From Tamlana sp038148895 (GTDB lineage Bacteria; Bacteroidota; Bacteroidia; Flavobacteriales; Flavobacteriaceae), in NCBI GenBank assembly GCA_038148895.1, contig JBBVGQ010000003.1: a stretch of 64,000 nucleotides of DNA, one strand, 5' to 3'. Every line of letters begins with the position of its first letter. Within the stretch, counting starts at the first letter, position 1. Of this stretch, positions 25,286 through 34,439 are shown in pieces. Made by a program: the position numbers and the translations under genes. The notes under the pieces are model-generated. The model made no database searches. It saw nothing but the letters and a program-made list of their open reading frames with translations, and was not told where the DNA came from.

Positions 25286-26215
25286 ATGAGCGAATTAAGT
25301 GTAGATCACTTATTGGGAATTAAATATCTTAATCAACAGGATATCCAACTTATTTTTGAAACAGCCGATCATTTTAAAGAAGTGATCAACCGACCCATTA
25401 AAAAAGTACCTTCGCTCAGGGATATTACCATTGCCAATTTGTTTTTTGAAAACTCTACAAGAACAAAACTATCGTTTGAATTGGCTGAAAAACGTTTGTC
25501 CGCAGACGTGCTCAATTTTTCTTCGGCACAATCATCGGTTAAAAAAGGGGAGACCTTAATTGATACGGTAAACAATATTTTGTCCATGAAAGTGGATATG
25601 GTTGTGATGCGTCATCCCAATCCAGGGACAGGAGTGTTTTTGTCAAAACACGTCAATGCACGAATCATCAATGCTGGTGATGGTGCCCACGAACATCCCA
25701 CACAAGCCTTGCTGGATTCTTATTCCATAAGGGAAAAACTGGGCGAGGTGAAAGGAAAAAAGGTGGTTATCGTTGGTGATATTTTACATAGTAGGGTAGC
25801 CCTGTCAAATATATTTGCGCTCCAACTTCAAGGTGCCGAAGTGATGGTTTGTGGGCCAAAAACGCTATTGCCTAAATACATTGATAAACTTGGAGTAAAA
25901 GTTGAAACTAATCTCCGTAAAGCTTTAAATTGGTGTGATGTAGCAAATATGCTACGTGTTCAAAATGAGCGTATGGATATTAGTTATTTTCCATCCACGC
26001 GTGAGTACACACAACAGTTTGGTGTAAACAAAGAATTGCTCGATTCTTTGGACAAGGAAATTACGATTATGCATCCCGGCCCCATAAACCGAGGTGTTGA
26101 AATCACGAGTGATGTGGCCGATTCAAAACAGTCCATAATCCTAGACCAAGTTCAAAATGGTGTGGCCGTTAGAATGGCCGTTATATACTTATTGGCGTCA
26201 AAAATTAAACAGTAA
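25286..26215 (+). CDS. pyrB: Aspartate carbamoyltransferase, catalytic subunit
   Basis: A 309-residue enzyme catalysing carbamoyl phosphate plus aspartate to N-carbamoyl-aspartate in pyrimidine synthesis. Motifs are FFENSTRTKLSFELA (carbamoyl-phosphate loop), VVMRHPNPGTG, GDGAHEHPTQALLDSYSI, VGDILHSRVA and the aspartate-binding end MHPGPINRGVEI. Length is typical. No pyrI regulatory chain is adjacent. It is cotranscribed with pyrR and probably with the small gene three bp downstream. Confidence 0.97.
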   Translation: MSELSVDHLLGIKYLNQQDIQLIFETADHFKEVINRPIKKVPSLRDITIANLFFENSTRTKLSFELAEKRLSADVLNFSSAQSSVKKGETLIDTVNNILSMKVDMVVMRHPNPGTGVFLSKHVNARIINAGDGAHEHPTQALLDSYSIREKLGEVKGKKVVIVGDILHSRVALSNIFALQLQGAEVMVCGPKTLLPKYIDKLGVKVETNLRKALNWCDVANMLRVQNERMDISYFPSTREYTQQFGVNKELLDSLDKEITIMHPGPINRGVEITSDVADSKQSIILDQVQNGVAVRMAVIYLLASKIKQ

Positions 26216-26218
26216 ATT

Positions 26219-26551
26219 ATGATTTTAGACCAAGACGGAAACATAACTACAATTACGCAAGAAAAAGCCACGATTGTAGAACTGGTTAAAAAACTCAACG
26301 AGTTATACCCAAAGTTTAAAAACGATAATGTTATTGTTGCTTTAACATCCTTAAAACCTCTTGGGTTGGATGATATTGTTGAGTTTTTACAAATTTCAAA
26401 CAAGCATAGAGGTTCAAAGCATTCCTTTGTAATCGTTTCAGATAAGGTAGACCTCGAAAGTGTTCCAGATGAAATTGTAGTTGTTCCTACCATCCAAGAA
26501 GCTTACGATATTATAGAAATGGAAGAAATGGAGCGTGATTTAGGGTTCTAA
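26219..26551 (+). CDS. Conserved hypothetical protein between pyrB and rnz
   Basis: A 110-residue acidic cytoplasmic protein with alternating strands and helices (NVIVALTSLKPLGLDDIVEFL, SFVIVSDKVDLESVPDEIVVV, TIQEAYDIIEMEEMERDLGF), resembling a small STAS-like fold. No catalytic motif. Orthologues are found next to rnz in related bacteria and are sometimes labelled ribonuclease Z only because of position; this protein has no metallo-beta-lactamase motif. It is three bp after pyrB. Confidence 0.75.
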   Translation: MILDQDGNITTITQEKATIVELVKKLNELYPKFKNDNVIVALTSLKPLGLDDIVEFLQISNKHRGSKHSFVIVSDKVDLESVPDEIVVVPTIQEAYDIIEMEEMERDLGF

Positions 26552-26627
26552 TGTTTGTTGCTTAGTTGTTTGTCGTTTGGCAGTTTTTTCGACTTAACAA
26601 CTTAACAGCTTTACAACATACAATATT

Positions 26628-27533
26628 ATGAAATTAACCATTTTAGGCTGTTACAGTGCCACTCCAAGAACATTAAACAATACAACTGCACAAGTGCTGG
26701 AAATTAACAACCACATGTTTTTAATCGATTGTGGTGAAGGCACTCAGGTGCAATTGCGTAGGCATAAAATCAAGTTCAGCAGGATTAAGCATATCTTTAT
26801 TTCGCACCTTCATGGCGACCATTTTTTTGGATTGGTTGGTTTAATTTCTACATTCAGGCTACTCACGCGCGAAACTGATTTACATATTTATGGGCCCAAA
26901 GGCATCAAGGAAGTGGTGACGCTTCAATTGAAATTGTCTGATTCATGGACAAACTATAATTTGATATTTCATGAATTGACTTCCAAGCAATCTGAATTGA
27001 TTTTTGAGGATGATAAAGTAGAAGTTCATACTATTCCTTTAGACCATAGGGTATACACCAATGGGTATTTGTTCAAGGAAAAGGAAGGACTGAGAAAGCT
27101 AAACAGAAAAGCAGCCGAAAAAGCCAACATCAATGTGGCCTACTACAGAAAACTCACCCAAGGTTTTGATGTTGAAAATGAAGATGGTGTGCACATAAAA
27201 AACGAAACTGTAACCAAACCAGGACCTAAACCAAAAAGTTATGCGTTTTGCAGCGACACCATTTATAAAGAGGAAATTGTTCCAATTATTGAAAACACGG
27301 ATGTGCTATACCATGAGTCCACATTTTTAAACCAGCACAAGCATCTGGCCACAAAAACCAAGCATGCCACGGCAAAACAAGCTGCATTGATTGCAAAAAA
27401 AGCGCATGTGGGCACATTGATTCTAGGCCATTATTCAACACGATATGACAGTCTAAGTTTATTCAAAAAAGAAGCTCAGGAAATATTCGAAAATGTTGAA
27501 TTAGCAGAAGATGGTAAATTTTTTGAGTTTTAG
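26628..27533 (+). CDS. rnz: Ribonuclease Z (tRNA 3' endonuclease)
   Basis: A 301-residue zinc metallo-beta-lactamase-fold enzyme that trims tRNA precursors at the 3' end. The metal site is visible as FISHLHGDHFFGLVGL (HxHxDH), with DCGEGTQVQLRRHKIKFSRI upstream, the PxKxPG-like flexible-arm loop (TKPGPKPKSY), AFCSDT, HESTF and the late GHYSTRY. Length is normal for the short bacterial form. It follows the small hypothetical gene by 76 bp. Confidence 0.96.
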   Translation: MKLTILGCYSATPRTLNNTTAQVLEINNHMFLIDCGEGTQVQLRRHKIKFSRIKHIFISHLHGDHFFGLVGLISTFRLLTRETDLHIYGPKGIKEVVTLQLKLSDSWTNYNLIFHELTSKQSELIFEDDKVEVHTIPLDHRVYTNGYLFKEKEGLRKLNRKAAEKANINVAYYRKLTQGFDVENEDGVHIKNETVTKPGPKPKSYAFCSDTIYKEEIVPIIENTDVLYHESTFLNQHKHLATKTKHATAKQAALIAKKAHVGTLILGHYSTRYDSLSLFKKEAQEIFENVELAEDGKFFEF

Positions 27534-27640
27534 GTTTAAAAGGCTTAAAAGTTATTCAAGGCTTTCTAAAAGGTTTAATAAATCATTTTAAGTAAATTAG
27601 TGGTGTCGTTACGGCACCAAACTTGCTCTAAAATTAAACT

Positions 27641-28288
27641 ATGGAAAAGGATTTAAGCAATTACCGGAAAACTTATCAAAAGGGGGAGTTGCGTGCACAT
27701 GAAGTCCCCGAAAACCCTTTGGAATTGTTCCAAAAGTGGTTTTATGAAGTAGATATGCATTTTAGTGAAGATGAAACCAATGCCATGACTTTGTCAACAA
27801 TAGGTTTGGATGGGTATCCAAAAAATAGGGTCGTGCTATTAAAAAAATACACCTATGAAGGTTTTATTTTTTATACCAACTATAAAAGTGAAAAGGGAAA
27901 AGCTATTGAGGCTAATCCAAAGGTATGCCTTTCCTTTTTCTGGCATGCAGCTGAAAGACAAATAATTATTAAGGGCAAAGCAGAAAAAATTGCGGAGAAT
28001 TTAAGCGATGGCTATTTTGAATCGAGACCTAGGGGTAGCCAATTGGGCGCTTTGGTTTCAAACCAAAGTGAGGTGGTAAAGAATAGAGCATACCTTGAAT
28101 CTGAATTGTCAAAATTGGAAACTAAATTTGATGGCAAGGACATTCCACGACCAAAACATTGGGGAGGCTATATTGTTAAGCCTGTTGAAATGGAATTTTG
28201 GCAAGGCCGCCCCAATAGGCTTCACGACAGAATTCGATATACATTACAAAAAGACTATAATTGGTTGATTAATCGACTATCTCCATAA
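27641..28288 (+). CDS. pdxH: Pyridoxamine 5'-phosphate oxidase
   Basis: A 215-residue FMN enzyme converting pyridoxine or pyridoxamine 5'-phosphate to pyridoxal 5'-phosphate. Visible blocks are RKTYQKGELRAHEVPENPLELFQ at the start (shortened here as KGELRAHEVPENP), NRVVLLKKYTYEGFIFYTNY, KAIEANPKVCLSFFWHAAERQI and the C-terminal signature EFWQGRPNRLHDRIRY. Cytoplasmic homodimer. It is a single gene preceded by a 107-bp region with no clear promoter. Confidence 0.97.
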   Translation: MEKDLSNYRKTYQKGELRAHEVPENPLELFQKWFYEVDMHFSEDETNAMTLSTIGLDGYPKNRVVLLKKYTYEGFIFYTNYKSEKGKAIEANPKVCLSFFWHAAERQIIIKGKAEKIAENLSDGYFESRPRGSQLGALVSNQSEVVKNRAYLESELSKLETKFDGKDIPRPKHWGGYIVKPVEMEFWQGRPNRLHDRIRYTLQKDYNWLINRLSP

Positions 28289-28331
28289 AATACCGTCAAA
28301 ATACTATTTTTTTATTTTAACAATGCATTAT

Positions 28332-28357
28332 ATCGATGTATTTTGTATTTCATCGAT
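28332..28357. promoter_or_regulatory. Inverted repeat ATCGATG / CATCGAT upstream of the CAP lipoprotein gene
   Basis: Seven-base arms separated by twelve bases, with a third half-site (TCATCGA) near 28371. It is about 100 bp before the CAP-domain gene and could be an operator. No regulator gene is next to it. Confidence 0.3.
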
Positions 28358-28453
28358 TTTAAACTTGTCATTCATCGAATTGTAAAGCTTCAATAGCTAA
28401 AATAGTCATTAGGGTAAATAAATTTATGACCCCAAATCTAAATGACTTAACCT

Positions 28454-28951
28454 ATGAAGTTACCAATCAAACTGCCGTTATTGGCTCTATTGGCTGTGTT
28501 GACATTTTCTTCATGTTCAACAGACAACCTAGACGACATGGCCGAAGCTATGGAAATGAATCTTGTGTCCGTAGAGGCCAAATCAATAGAAGTTGAAATT
28601 CTTGACCTTATAAATGACCACAGACTTTCCCAAGGATTAAGTCCTCTTGAAGGTATGAATATTATAAAATCTGTTGCTTTTAGCCATACCGACTATATGG
28701 TTGGTACTGGTGAAGTATCGCACGCTAACTTTTATACAAGAAGCAATTATTTAAAATCACATGCTGGAGCAGAGCGCGTATCCGAAAATGTGGCTTATGG
28801 TTATAGCTCGGCAGAATCTGTTGTAAATGCTTGGCTTAAAAGTGAAGCACACAAAGAAAATTTAGAAGGAGATTACACAAACTTTGATATTTCCGCTGAA
28901 AAAAATGAAGAAGGTAGATGGTATTACACCAATATCTTTATAAAAAAATAA
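28454..28951 (+). CDS. CAP-domain (SCP/PR1-like) lipoprotein
   Basis: A 165-residue lipoprotein (lipobox LTFSSC, Cys21). The CAP domain covers about 45-162: ILDLINDHRLSQGLSPLE at its start, AFSHTDYMVGTGEVSHANFY with the cavity His residues, ERVSENVAYGYSSAESVVNAWLKSEAH, and YYTNIFIK at the end. Bacterial members are exported and of unsettled function; proteolytic or lipid-binding roles have been proposed. Monocistronic, with a strong hairpin after it. Confidence 0.9.
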   Translation: MKLPIKLPLLALLAVLTFSSCSTDNLDDMAEAMEMNLVSVEAKSIEVEILDLINDHRLSQGLSPLEGMNIIKSVAFSHTDYMVGTGEVSHANFYTRSNYLKSHAGAERVSENVAYGYSSAESVVNAWLKSEAHKENLEGDYTNFDISAEKNEEGRWYYTNIFIKK

Positions 28952-29074
28952 GATTGTTTCTCTAATGAAACGATTAAAACATACCATTTTGATTTACTGA
29001 TTAATAGCCTAGAATAAATTAAACTGGTAATTATTGATAACTTAACCGTTATTAACTTTAGTTTTTGGAATAGG

Positions 29075-29105
29075 ATCCTCCCAAATAGATTTGGGAGGAT
29101 TTTAT
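29075..29105. terminator. Terminator hairpin between the CAP gene and the convergent DUF1801 gene
   Basis: Perfect twelve-base arms ATCCTCCCAAAT / ATTTGGGAGGAT with a very tight loop, then TTTTAT. It lies between convergent genes and may serve both. Confidence 0.75.
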
Positions 29106-29108
29106 GTT

Positions 29109-29471
29109 TTATTTAATGCTTATTGTGCCATTTCTATAGAGATCTAATGCTCCCTTCAATAAAGCTTCTATTGTTTTTAGTGGAATATCTCTGTTGGGAT
29201 TCACCCTAAAAATTTTCATTCTATTTCGGGTGCCAGTTTCCAATTTTGGATGAGTCAAATGGTTGCCTTCAACAAAAAGGATATAAGGCTCATCTGTTTT
29301 TTTATCGACCCAAAGGTAGCAGAACATTTTTTTCTTGTAGCAAAAACAGGGCATGCCATATTTTGTTGTTTCCGAAACATTTTCGCCTTGATTTAGAATA
29401 ACTTTCCTAAGGGTGATCAAACAGCTTTTGTTCGGTTCGGTTTTGCTTAGATAGAAGTCACTGTTCATCAT
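29109..29471 (-). CDS. DUF1801-family protein
   Basis: A 120-residue soluble protein of the DUF1801 (YdhG-like) type. It has the typical LRKVILNQGENVSETTKYGMPCFCY block, where substrate-channel residues TxKYGMPxF are conserved, followed by FCYLWVDKK and ILFVEGNHL. Related small proteins have been suggested as iron chaperones, without firm proof. It lies 13 bp after thrC in the same orientation and is likely the last gene of the thr transcript. Confidence 0.82.
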   Translation of the reverse strand: MMNSDFYLSKTEPNKSCLITLRKVILNQGENVSETTKYGMPCFCYKKKMFCYLWVDKKTDEPYILFVEGNHLTHPKLETGTRNRMKIFRVNPNRDIPLKTIEALLKGALDLYRNGTISIK

Positions 29472-29484
29472 TGGAAAAGAACCG

Positions 29485-30780
29485 TTAGCTACCCAACAAA
29501 AAGCCCTTTAAATCTTCGTATGTGGAAATAACAACGGCTTCCTTGTCTTTTCCCATAACCGATTGTATTTGTTCGGGTAAAGGCTGCTTTTCATTAATCA
29601 CTTCTTCTACAACATCCAAAAATTTGGTTGGATGCGCGGTTTCCAAAAACACACAGTGCGCATTCGGGTTTTCCTTTAAATATTCCTTACAGCCTAAATA
29701 ACCAACAGCGCCATGGGGATCTGCCACATAATTGTAGTTGTTGTAAATCTCCAACATAGCTTCTTTCGTTTCGTTATCGGTAAAACTATAAGAAGAAACG
29801 TTGTCTTTTAAGGTTTCAAAATTGTTTCTGTAGATTTCTTGGATACGTATAAAGTTACTTGGTGCACCAACATCCATAGCATTGCTGATGGTTTGTATGG
29901 ATGGTTTGGGTTCGTACAACTGCGATAGTAAGTAACGCGTTACAACATTATTTACGTTATTTGAAGCGACAAAGTGCTTAATTGGCAAACCTAATTGTTG
30001 CGCCATCATACCAGCACAAATATTACCAAAATTGCCACTAGGCACAGAAAACACAATGTCATTATACTGTTTATGCAATTGTTTATAGGCAAATATAAAA
30101 TAGAATAATTGTGGTAACCAACGTGCTACGTTAATAGAGTTAGCTGATGTCAACTGCATTTTGCTTGTTAAACTTTCATCTAGAAATGCCGTTTTAACCA
30201 TCGCTTGGCAATCGTCAAAAGTACCATTGACTTCCAATGCTTTGATGTTTTGCCCCAATGTAGTTAATTGTTTTTCTTGGATATCACTAACTTTTCCACT
30301 AGGATATAGAATAACTACATTAACCCCTTTTACACCTAAAAAGCCATTAGCCACGGCACCACCTGTATCGCCGGAAGTGGCTACCAAAACGGTGACTTCC
30401 CTATCGTTATTTTGATTAAAATAACCCAAACAACGCGCCATAAATCGTGCGCCAACATCCTTAAATGCCATAGTTGGCCCGTGAAACAATTCCAAAGTGG
30501 AAATTTTATTACTAAGTTTTACCACAGGAAAATCGAACGACAATGTTTCTTCAACAATCGATTTCAAAACATCGTTTGGAATTTCGGGAGACACAAATTG
30601 TTTTATGGTTTCGAATGCAATTTCAGAATAGGACAAATCATCGATATTGTCAAAAAAGGATTTAGGTAACGGTGTTATACTTTCAGGAAAGTATAGTCCT
30701 TTGTCTGGAGCCAAACCTTTTATAACAGCATTTTTAAAGCTTGAATTGGGTGCTTTATGGTTTAATGAGTAATAATTCAT
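29485..30780 (-). CDS. thrC: Threonine synthase
   Basis: A 431-residue PLP enzyme converting O-phosphohomoserine to threonine. The PLP-lysine motif is GPTMAFKDVGARFMARCLGY. VATSGDTGGAVANGFLGVKGV and SVPSGNFGNICAGMMAQQLG are the phosphate and substrate loops. Length matches the class I (E. coli-like) enzyme. It is the third gene of thrABC, seven bp after thrB. Confidence 0.97.
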   Translation of the reverse strand: MNYYSLNHKAPNSSFKNAVIKGLAPDKGLYFPESITPLPKSFFDNIDDLSYSEIAFETIKQFVSPEIPNDVLKSIVEETLSFDFPVVKLSNKISTLELFHGPTMAFKDVGARFMARCLGYFNQNNDREVTVLVATSGDTGGAVANGFLGVKGVNVVILYPSGKVSDIQEKQLTTLGQNIKALEVNGTFDDCQAMVKTAFLDESLTSKMQLTSANSINVARWLPQLFYFIFAYKQLHKQYNDIVFSVPSGNFGNICAGMMAQQLGLPIKHFVASNNVNNVVTRYLLSQLYEPKPSIQTISNAMDVGAPSNFIRIQEIYRNNFETLKDNVSSYSFTDNETKEAMLEIYNNYNYVADPHGAVGYLGCKEYLKENPNAHCVFLETAHPTKFLDVVEEVINEKQPLPEQIQSVMGKDKEAVVISTYEDLKGFLLGS

Positions 30781-30787
30781 TTTTTGT

Positions 30788-31711
30788 TTAGTCGATTATT
30801 TTTATGCCTTTGGTGTTAATTTTGGAAACATGTATATCAAAGTCAATTCCAGATTTTGCATATACAGTTTTCATAGCCTCTTTAACGGTTTTAGCAGTTT
30901 CCAATCCTTTACTTAAAGAAAAAATAGATGGTCCCGAACCAGAAATACTTGCTCCTAAAGCACCTGCTTTTAAAACTTCATTTTTGACCTCATTGTAAAA
31001 AGGAATGAGTTTGCTTCGGTGTGGTTCAATAATGACATCCTTAAGGGAATCTTTTATCAAATCATAATCACTTGTATGCAGTCCATGCACCAAACTTCCT
31101 AAGTTAGACCATTGTGTAATGGCGTCGGCAAGTGGAACTTCCTTTGGCAAAACAGCTCTAGCCTCAGATGTTTTTATTTCAATTTGTGGGTGAATAATGG
31201 TTGCATATAAATCATTCGGACAAGGAATTTCCAAAATCTTAAGTGGCACAACGCTTTTTACTAAGGTAAATCCACCAAAAAGGGCAGGGGCAAGATTATC
31301 GGCATGCTCACACTTACTGGCCAATGCTTCTCCTTTAATGGCAAATTCAGTCAGTTGGGTTTTGTTGAAAGGTCTTCCCAATAATTCATTCATGCCAAAA
31401 ACACTACCAACAGCACTAGCGGCACTACTGCCAATTCCGCTACCAGGTTTAATTCTTTTATATATTTCTATTTCAAAACCAAAATCAACATCAATGGCAT
31501 TGTACATGGCCAGTGCCGATACGCCCGCGACATTTTTTTCGGTTTCATAGGGTAATTCGAAACCTTCAATACGTGAGATGCGGATGCCTTTTTTATCTAC
31601 TTTTCTTATGACCATGTCGTCCCCAACACTATCCAAGCAAAAACCTAAAACATCAAAACCACAAGCCACATTGGCTACCGTAGCTGGTGAAAATATTTTT
31701 ATTTCGTTCAT
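30788..31711 (-). CDS. thrB: Homoserine kinase
   Basis: A 307-residue GHMP-family kinase phosphorylating homoserine. The ATP loop is RIKPGSGIGSSAASAVGS, and the third motif is LGASISGSGPSIFSLSKG. The start is chosen at 31711 (MNEIKIFSPATVANV), where family conservation begins. An upstream in-frame ATG at 31777, nine bp after thrA, would add a 22-residue extension (MELHKQSAISCSSAAENY...) encoded by a stretch resembling an intergenic repeat with a GCGCAGCCGAG core. Either start may be used. Part of thrABC. Confidence 0.93.
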   Translation of the reverse strand: MNEIKIFSPATVANVACGFDVLGFCLDSVGDDMVIRKVDKKGIRISRIEGFELPYETEKNVAGVSALAMYNAIDVDFGFEIEIYKRIKPGSGIGSSAASAVGSVFGMNELLGRPFNKTQLTEFAIKGEALASKCEHADNLAPALFGGFTLVKSVVPLKILEIPCPNDLYATIIHPQIEIKTSEARAVLPKEVPLADAITQWSNLGSLVHGLHTSDYDLIKDSLKDVIIEPHRSKLIPFYNEVKNEVLKAGALGASISGSGPSIFSLSKGLETAKTVKEAMKTVYAKSGIDFDIHVSKINTKGIKIID

Positions 31712-31785
31712 TTTATCAATTAAATAGTTCTCGGCTGCGCTAGAGCAAGAAATGGCACTTTGTTTATGCAATTCCATATTAAAAT

Positions 31786-34230
31786 TTAATCGTTTCCAAT
31801 TCTTATAATATCAGCAAACAGACCTGATGCCGTTACGTCTGCTCCAGCACCAGCACCTTTAATAATCATAGGTTGATTCACGTAACGGTGTGTGTAAAAC
31901 ATCACGATATTGTCACTTCCTTGTAAATTATAAAAGGGGTGTCCCTCTGGGATTTCCTGTAAACCAACACTTGCCTTACCGTTATTGAATTGGGCAACAT
32001 ACTTTAATTGACAATTCTTAGCTTTAGCGGAAGCATATAAACTTTGATAATGTGCTTCATCAGCAATCAACGTTTTATAAAAATCATCAACTGTGTCACT
32101 TTTTAAGCCAGCTTCAGATAGGAAAGACGTATTTTCAATGTCTTCCAAGTCCATTTGTGTTCCACTTTCCCTAGCGAGAATTAAAATCTTTCTGGCCACA
32201 TCAACACCGCTCAAATCAATTCTTGGGTCGGGTTCGGTATAGCCTTCAACTCCTGCTTGTTTCACAACATCATAAAATTTTGTCTGATCATTGAAATTGT
32301 TGAAAACAAAATTTAAACTACCGGACAATACCGCTTGAATTGATGTTACTTTATCTCCAGATGCTATCAAATTATTAAGTGTGTCAATAATAGGCAAACC
32401 TGCACCAACATTAGTTTCAAATAAAAGAGGCGCATTATATTCCAATGATAGGCGTTTTAGCAATTTATAATTATCAAAATCACTCGAGCAAGCTATTTTG
32501 TTACAAGCAACAATGCCAATACTTTCTTTAAGGTATTGGGCATACAAATCAGCTACATCTTTATTTGCGGTTACATCAACAAAAATACTGTTTCGTAAAT
32601 TCAAGGATTTTGTTCTATCGAAGAAACCCTGCAAAGTAGCTTTTTCACCATTTTCGAGTTGTTCTTTCCAAGTTTTTAAATCGATGCCATCTTCATTGAA
32701 AACCATTTTTCTGGAATTTGACAACCCAATAACGCGCAAGTTTATTTTTAAGTTTTCCTTTAAGTACTTTCTTTGTTGTTTTATCTGTTCAACCAAACGC
32801 TCACCAACATTTCCAACTCCTGTAATAAAAACGTTCAACTGTTTGGTTTTCGACTCAAAAAATTGCTCGTGTAATGTGTTTAGCGCTTTTTTTACATCAC
32901 TTTCCAAAATAACTGCAGAAATATTCTTTTCAGAAGCACCTTGGGCAATCGCTCTAATATTAATGTTGTTTTTTCCTAAACTACTGAACATTTTGCCACT
33001 TATGCCTTGATGGTTTTTCATATTATCCCCAACCAACGCAATGATGGACAATCCTGTTTCAACAATAATGGGGTCGATTTTGCCTAATGCAATTTCATTT
33101 TCAAAAACCGCGTCAATAGAGCTTTTGGCCAGTTCGGCATCTTTTGCTTCTATACCAAGACAAATAGAATGTTCTGAAGAAGCCTGGGTAATTAAAATAA
33201 CATTGATTTTTTCCTGTGACAAAGTTTCAAACAGGCGCTTAGAAAACCCTGGAATGCCAACCATACCGCTTCCTTGTAAGGTGAGTAAAGCAATATTATT
33301 GATGTTACTTATCCCTTTAACAGGTCCATTGGTGTTAAACGGATCGTTTGAAATTATTGTTCCGGTTGCCTCAGGTTCCAAAGTATTTTTAATATGGATT
33401 GGAATGCCTAAACTCAATACAGGTTGCACTGTTGGTGGATACAAAACCTTTGCTCCAAAATGCGAAAGTTCCATAGCCTCTTGATAAGATATTTTCTCAA
33501 TAGGGTAGGCCTGTTTCACCATTTTTGGATTGGTAGTGAACATACCGCTCACATCTGTCCAAATCTCAAGTTGTTCCACGTTCAATGCTGCGGCAACAAT
33601 GGCTGCTGTAAAGTCCGAACCACCGCGCCCCAAGGTAGTTTGCTCCCCTGATTTTGATTTAGAAATAAATCCTGGAAGTATGGTTATTTTTTCTGAAGCA
33701 GATTTAAAATAGGCTTGAATATTTTTGTTGGTGCTTTTATAATCAACTTCCGCTTTGGTGAAATTTGAATTTGTGGTAATTAATTCTTGTGAATTTTTTC
33801 TGTTGGCAGACAAACCTCTGTTTTTCATCGTTTCTGCAATAATGAACGATGAAAGAAGTTCACCAAAACTCACTAGTTTATCAGATGTTTTGGGCGACAA
33901 TTCATTAATCAAATAAATACCGTCCAATAAGCTTTTTAATGCATTAAGCTTTTCATCTGCATAATTTATGATAGCTTCGTATTTATCAGGGTTTAATTCT
34001 TTTATAATACTGAAGTGAACGTCCTTTATCAAATTAAACGTGTCAATAAAAGCATCATCTTTGTTTTGGGCCTGTTTTCCGGCCAGAAGCAGTTTATCGG
34101 TAATACCACCAACGGCAGAAACAACACAAGCTATATTGCCGCTTTTACCATAATTTTCTAAAATGTTGATGACGTTATTTATATTTTTTGAAGAACCTAC
34201 CGAAGTTCCTCCAAATTTTAAAACTTTCAT
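31786..34230 (-). CDS. thrA: Bifunctional aspartokinase / homoserine dehydrogenase
   Basis: An 814-residue fused enzyme performing the first and third steps of threonine synthesis. Aspartokinase is about 1-290 (KVLKFGGTSVGSSKNINNVI at the start, TTLGRGGSDFTAAIVAAAL). Two ACT regulatory domains lie at about 310-455 (VPGFSKR-like GIPGFSKRLFETLSQEKINV), and homoserine dehydrogenase at about 462-814 (NVFITGVGNVGERLVEQI, FETNVGAGLPIIDTLNN, GYTEPDPRIDLSGVDVARK). It is the first structural gene of thrABC. A leader ORF with clustered Thr and Ile codons lies 83-190 bp upstream of it. Confidence 0.97.
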   Translation of the reverse strand: MKVLKFGGTSVGSSKNINNVINILENYGKSGNIACVVSAVGGITDKLLLAGKQAQNKDDAFIDTFNLIKDVHFSIIKELNPDKYEAIINYADEKLNALKSLLDGIYLINELSPKTSDKLVSFGELLSSFIIAETMKNRGLSANRKNSQELITTNSNFTKAEVDYKSTNKNIQAYFKSASEKITILPGFISKSKSGEQTTLGRGGSDFTAAIVAAALNVEQLEIWTDVSGMFTTNPKMVKQAYPIEKISYQEAMELSHFGAKVLYPPTVQPVLSLGIPIHIKNTLEPEATGTIISNDPFNTNGPVKGISNINNIALLTLQGSGMVGIPGFSKRLFETLSQEKINVILITQASSEHSICLGIEAKDAELAKSSIDAVFENEIALGKIDPIIVETGLSIIALVGDNMKNHQGISGKMFSSLGKNNINIRAIAQGASEKNISAVILESDVKKALNTLHEQFFESKTKQLNVFITGVGNVGERLVEQIKQQRKYLKENLKINLRVIGLSNSRKMVFNEDGIDLKTWKEQLENGEKATLQGFFDRTKSLNLRNSIFVDVTANKDVADLYAQYLKESIGIVACNKIACSSDFDNYKLLKRLSLEYNAPLLFETNVGAGLPIIDTLNNLIASGDKVTSIQAVLSGSLNFVFNNFNDQTKFYDVVKQAGVEGYTEPDPRIDLSGVDVARKILILARESGTQMDLEDIENTSFLSEAGLKSDTVDDFYKTLIADEAHYQSLYASAKAKNCQLKYVAQFNNGKASVGLQEIPEGHPFYNLQGSDNIVMFYTHRYVNQPMIIKGAGAGADVTASGLFADIIRIGND

Positions 34231-34312
34231 GTTTTAATATGTTGAATAATTGAAAAAATACTTGAAATATTGTAATTCTTAAAATTACAAAGATAGCCTG
34301 AAGAGTATATAA

Positions 34313-34420
34313 TTAGCAACCCCAAGGGGTTGTAATATTTGTGATTGTACCAAAAAAAGATGCAGCTCCTTGAGGAGTAACAGAAACAACAGTTGCAATA
34401 TTTTGGCTTAAATAATTCAT
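34313..34420 (-). CDS. Candidate threonine-operon leader peptide (35 residues)
   Basis: ATG at 34420 (complement) opens a 35-codon ORF ending at TAA 34313-34315. It starts MNYLSQNIATVVSVTPQG and ends GTITNITTPWGC. Residues 25-31 are Thr-Ile-Thr-Asn-Ile-Thr-Thr: four Thr and two Ile codons in seven, the amino acids made by or from the thrABC product. The last codons form one arm of the CAACCCC/GGGGTTG hairpin. A -7 box TACTTTTG lies 20 nt before the ATG, giving a short leader. This is the layout of an attenuation leader such as E. coli thrL, though no sequence homology is claimed. Confidence 0.6.
   Translation of the reverse strand: MNYLSQNIATVVSVTPQGAASFFGTITNITTPWGC
34317..34332 (-). promoter_or_regulatory. 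GC-rich hairpin at the end of the thr leader ORF
   Basis: Minus-strand CAACCCC / GGGGTTG, a seven-base inverted repeat overlapping the final leader codons (Thr-Pro-Trp-Gly). The upstream word GCAAC (leader codons 9-10) could pair with GTTGC instead, giving an alternative fold. The T tract behind it is poor (TAATTATAT), so a classic terminator is not certain. A weaker hairpin (arms TTGTAATT / AATTACAA, 34270-34290) followed by T6 lies further downstream. Confidence 0.45.
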
Positions 34421-34439
34421 TGTAGTGAATAATACACCT

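Noticed and set aside
26219..26551. Labelling the 110-residue protein ribonuclease Z
   Set aside because: It has no HxHxDH metallo-beta-lactamase motif; the real enzyme is the next gene.
32498..33010. A 170-codon ORF antisense to thrA
   Set aside because: It lies wholly inside thrA on the opposite strand, with composition of a shadow frame.
34366..34377. Short CTCC/GGAG hairpin followed by T7 inside the thr leader ORF as the attenuator terminator
   Set aside because: It lies upstream of the Thr/Ile codons, so a ribosome stalled there could not control it in the usual way.
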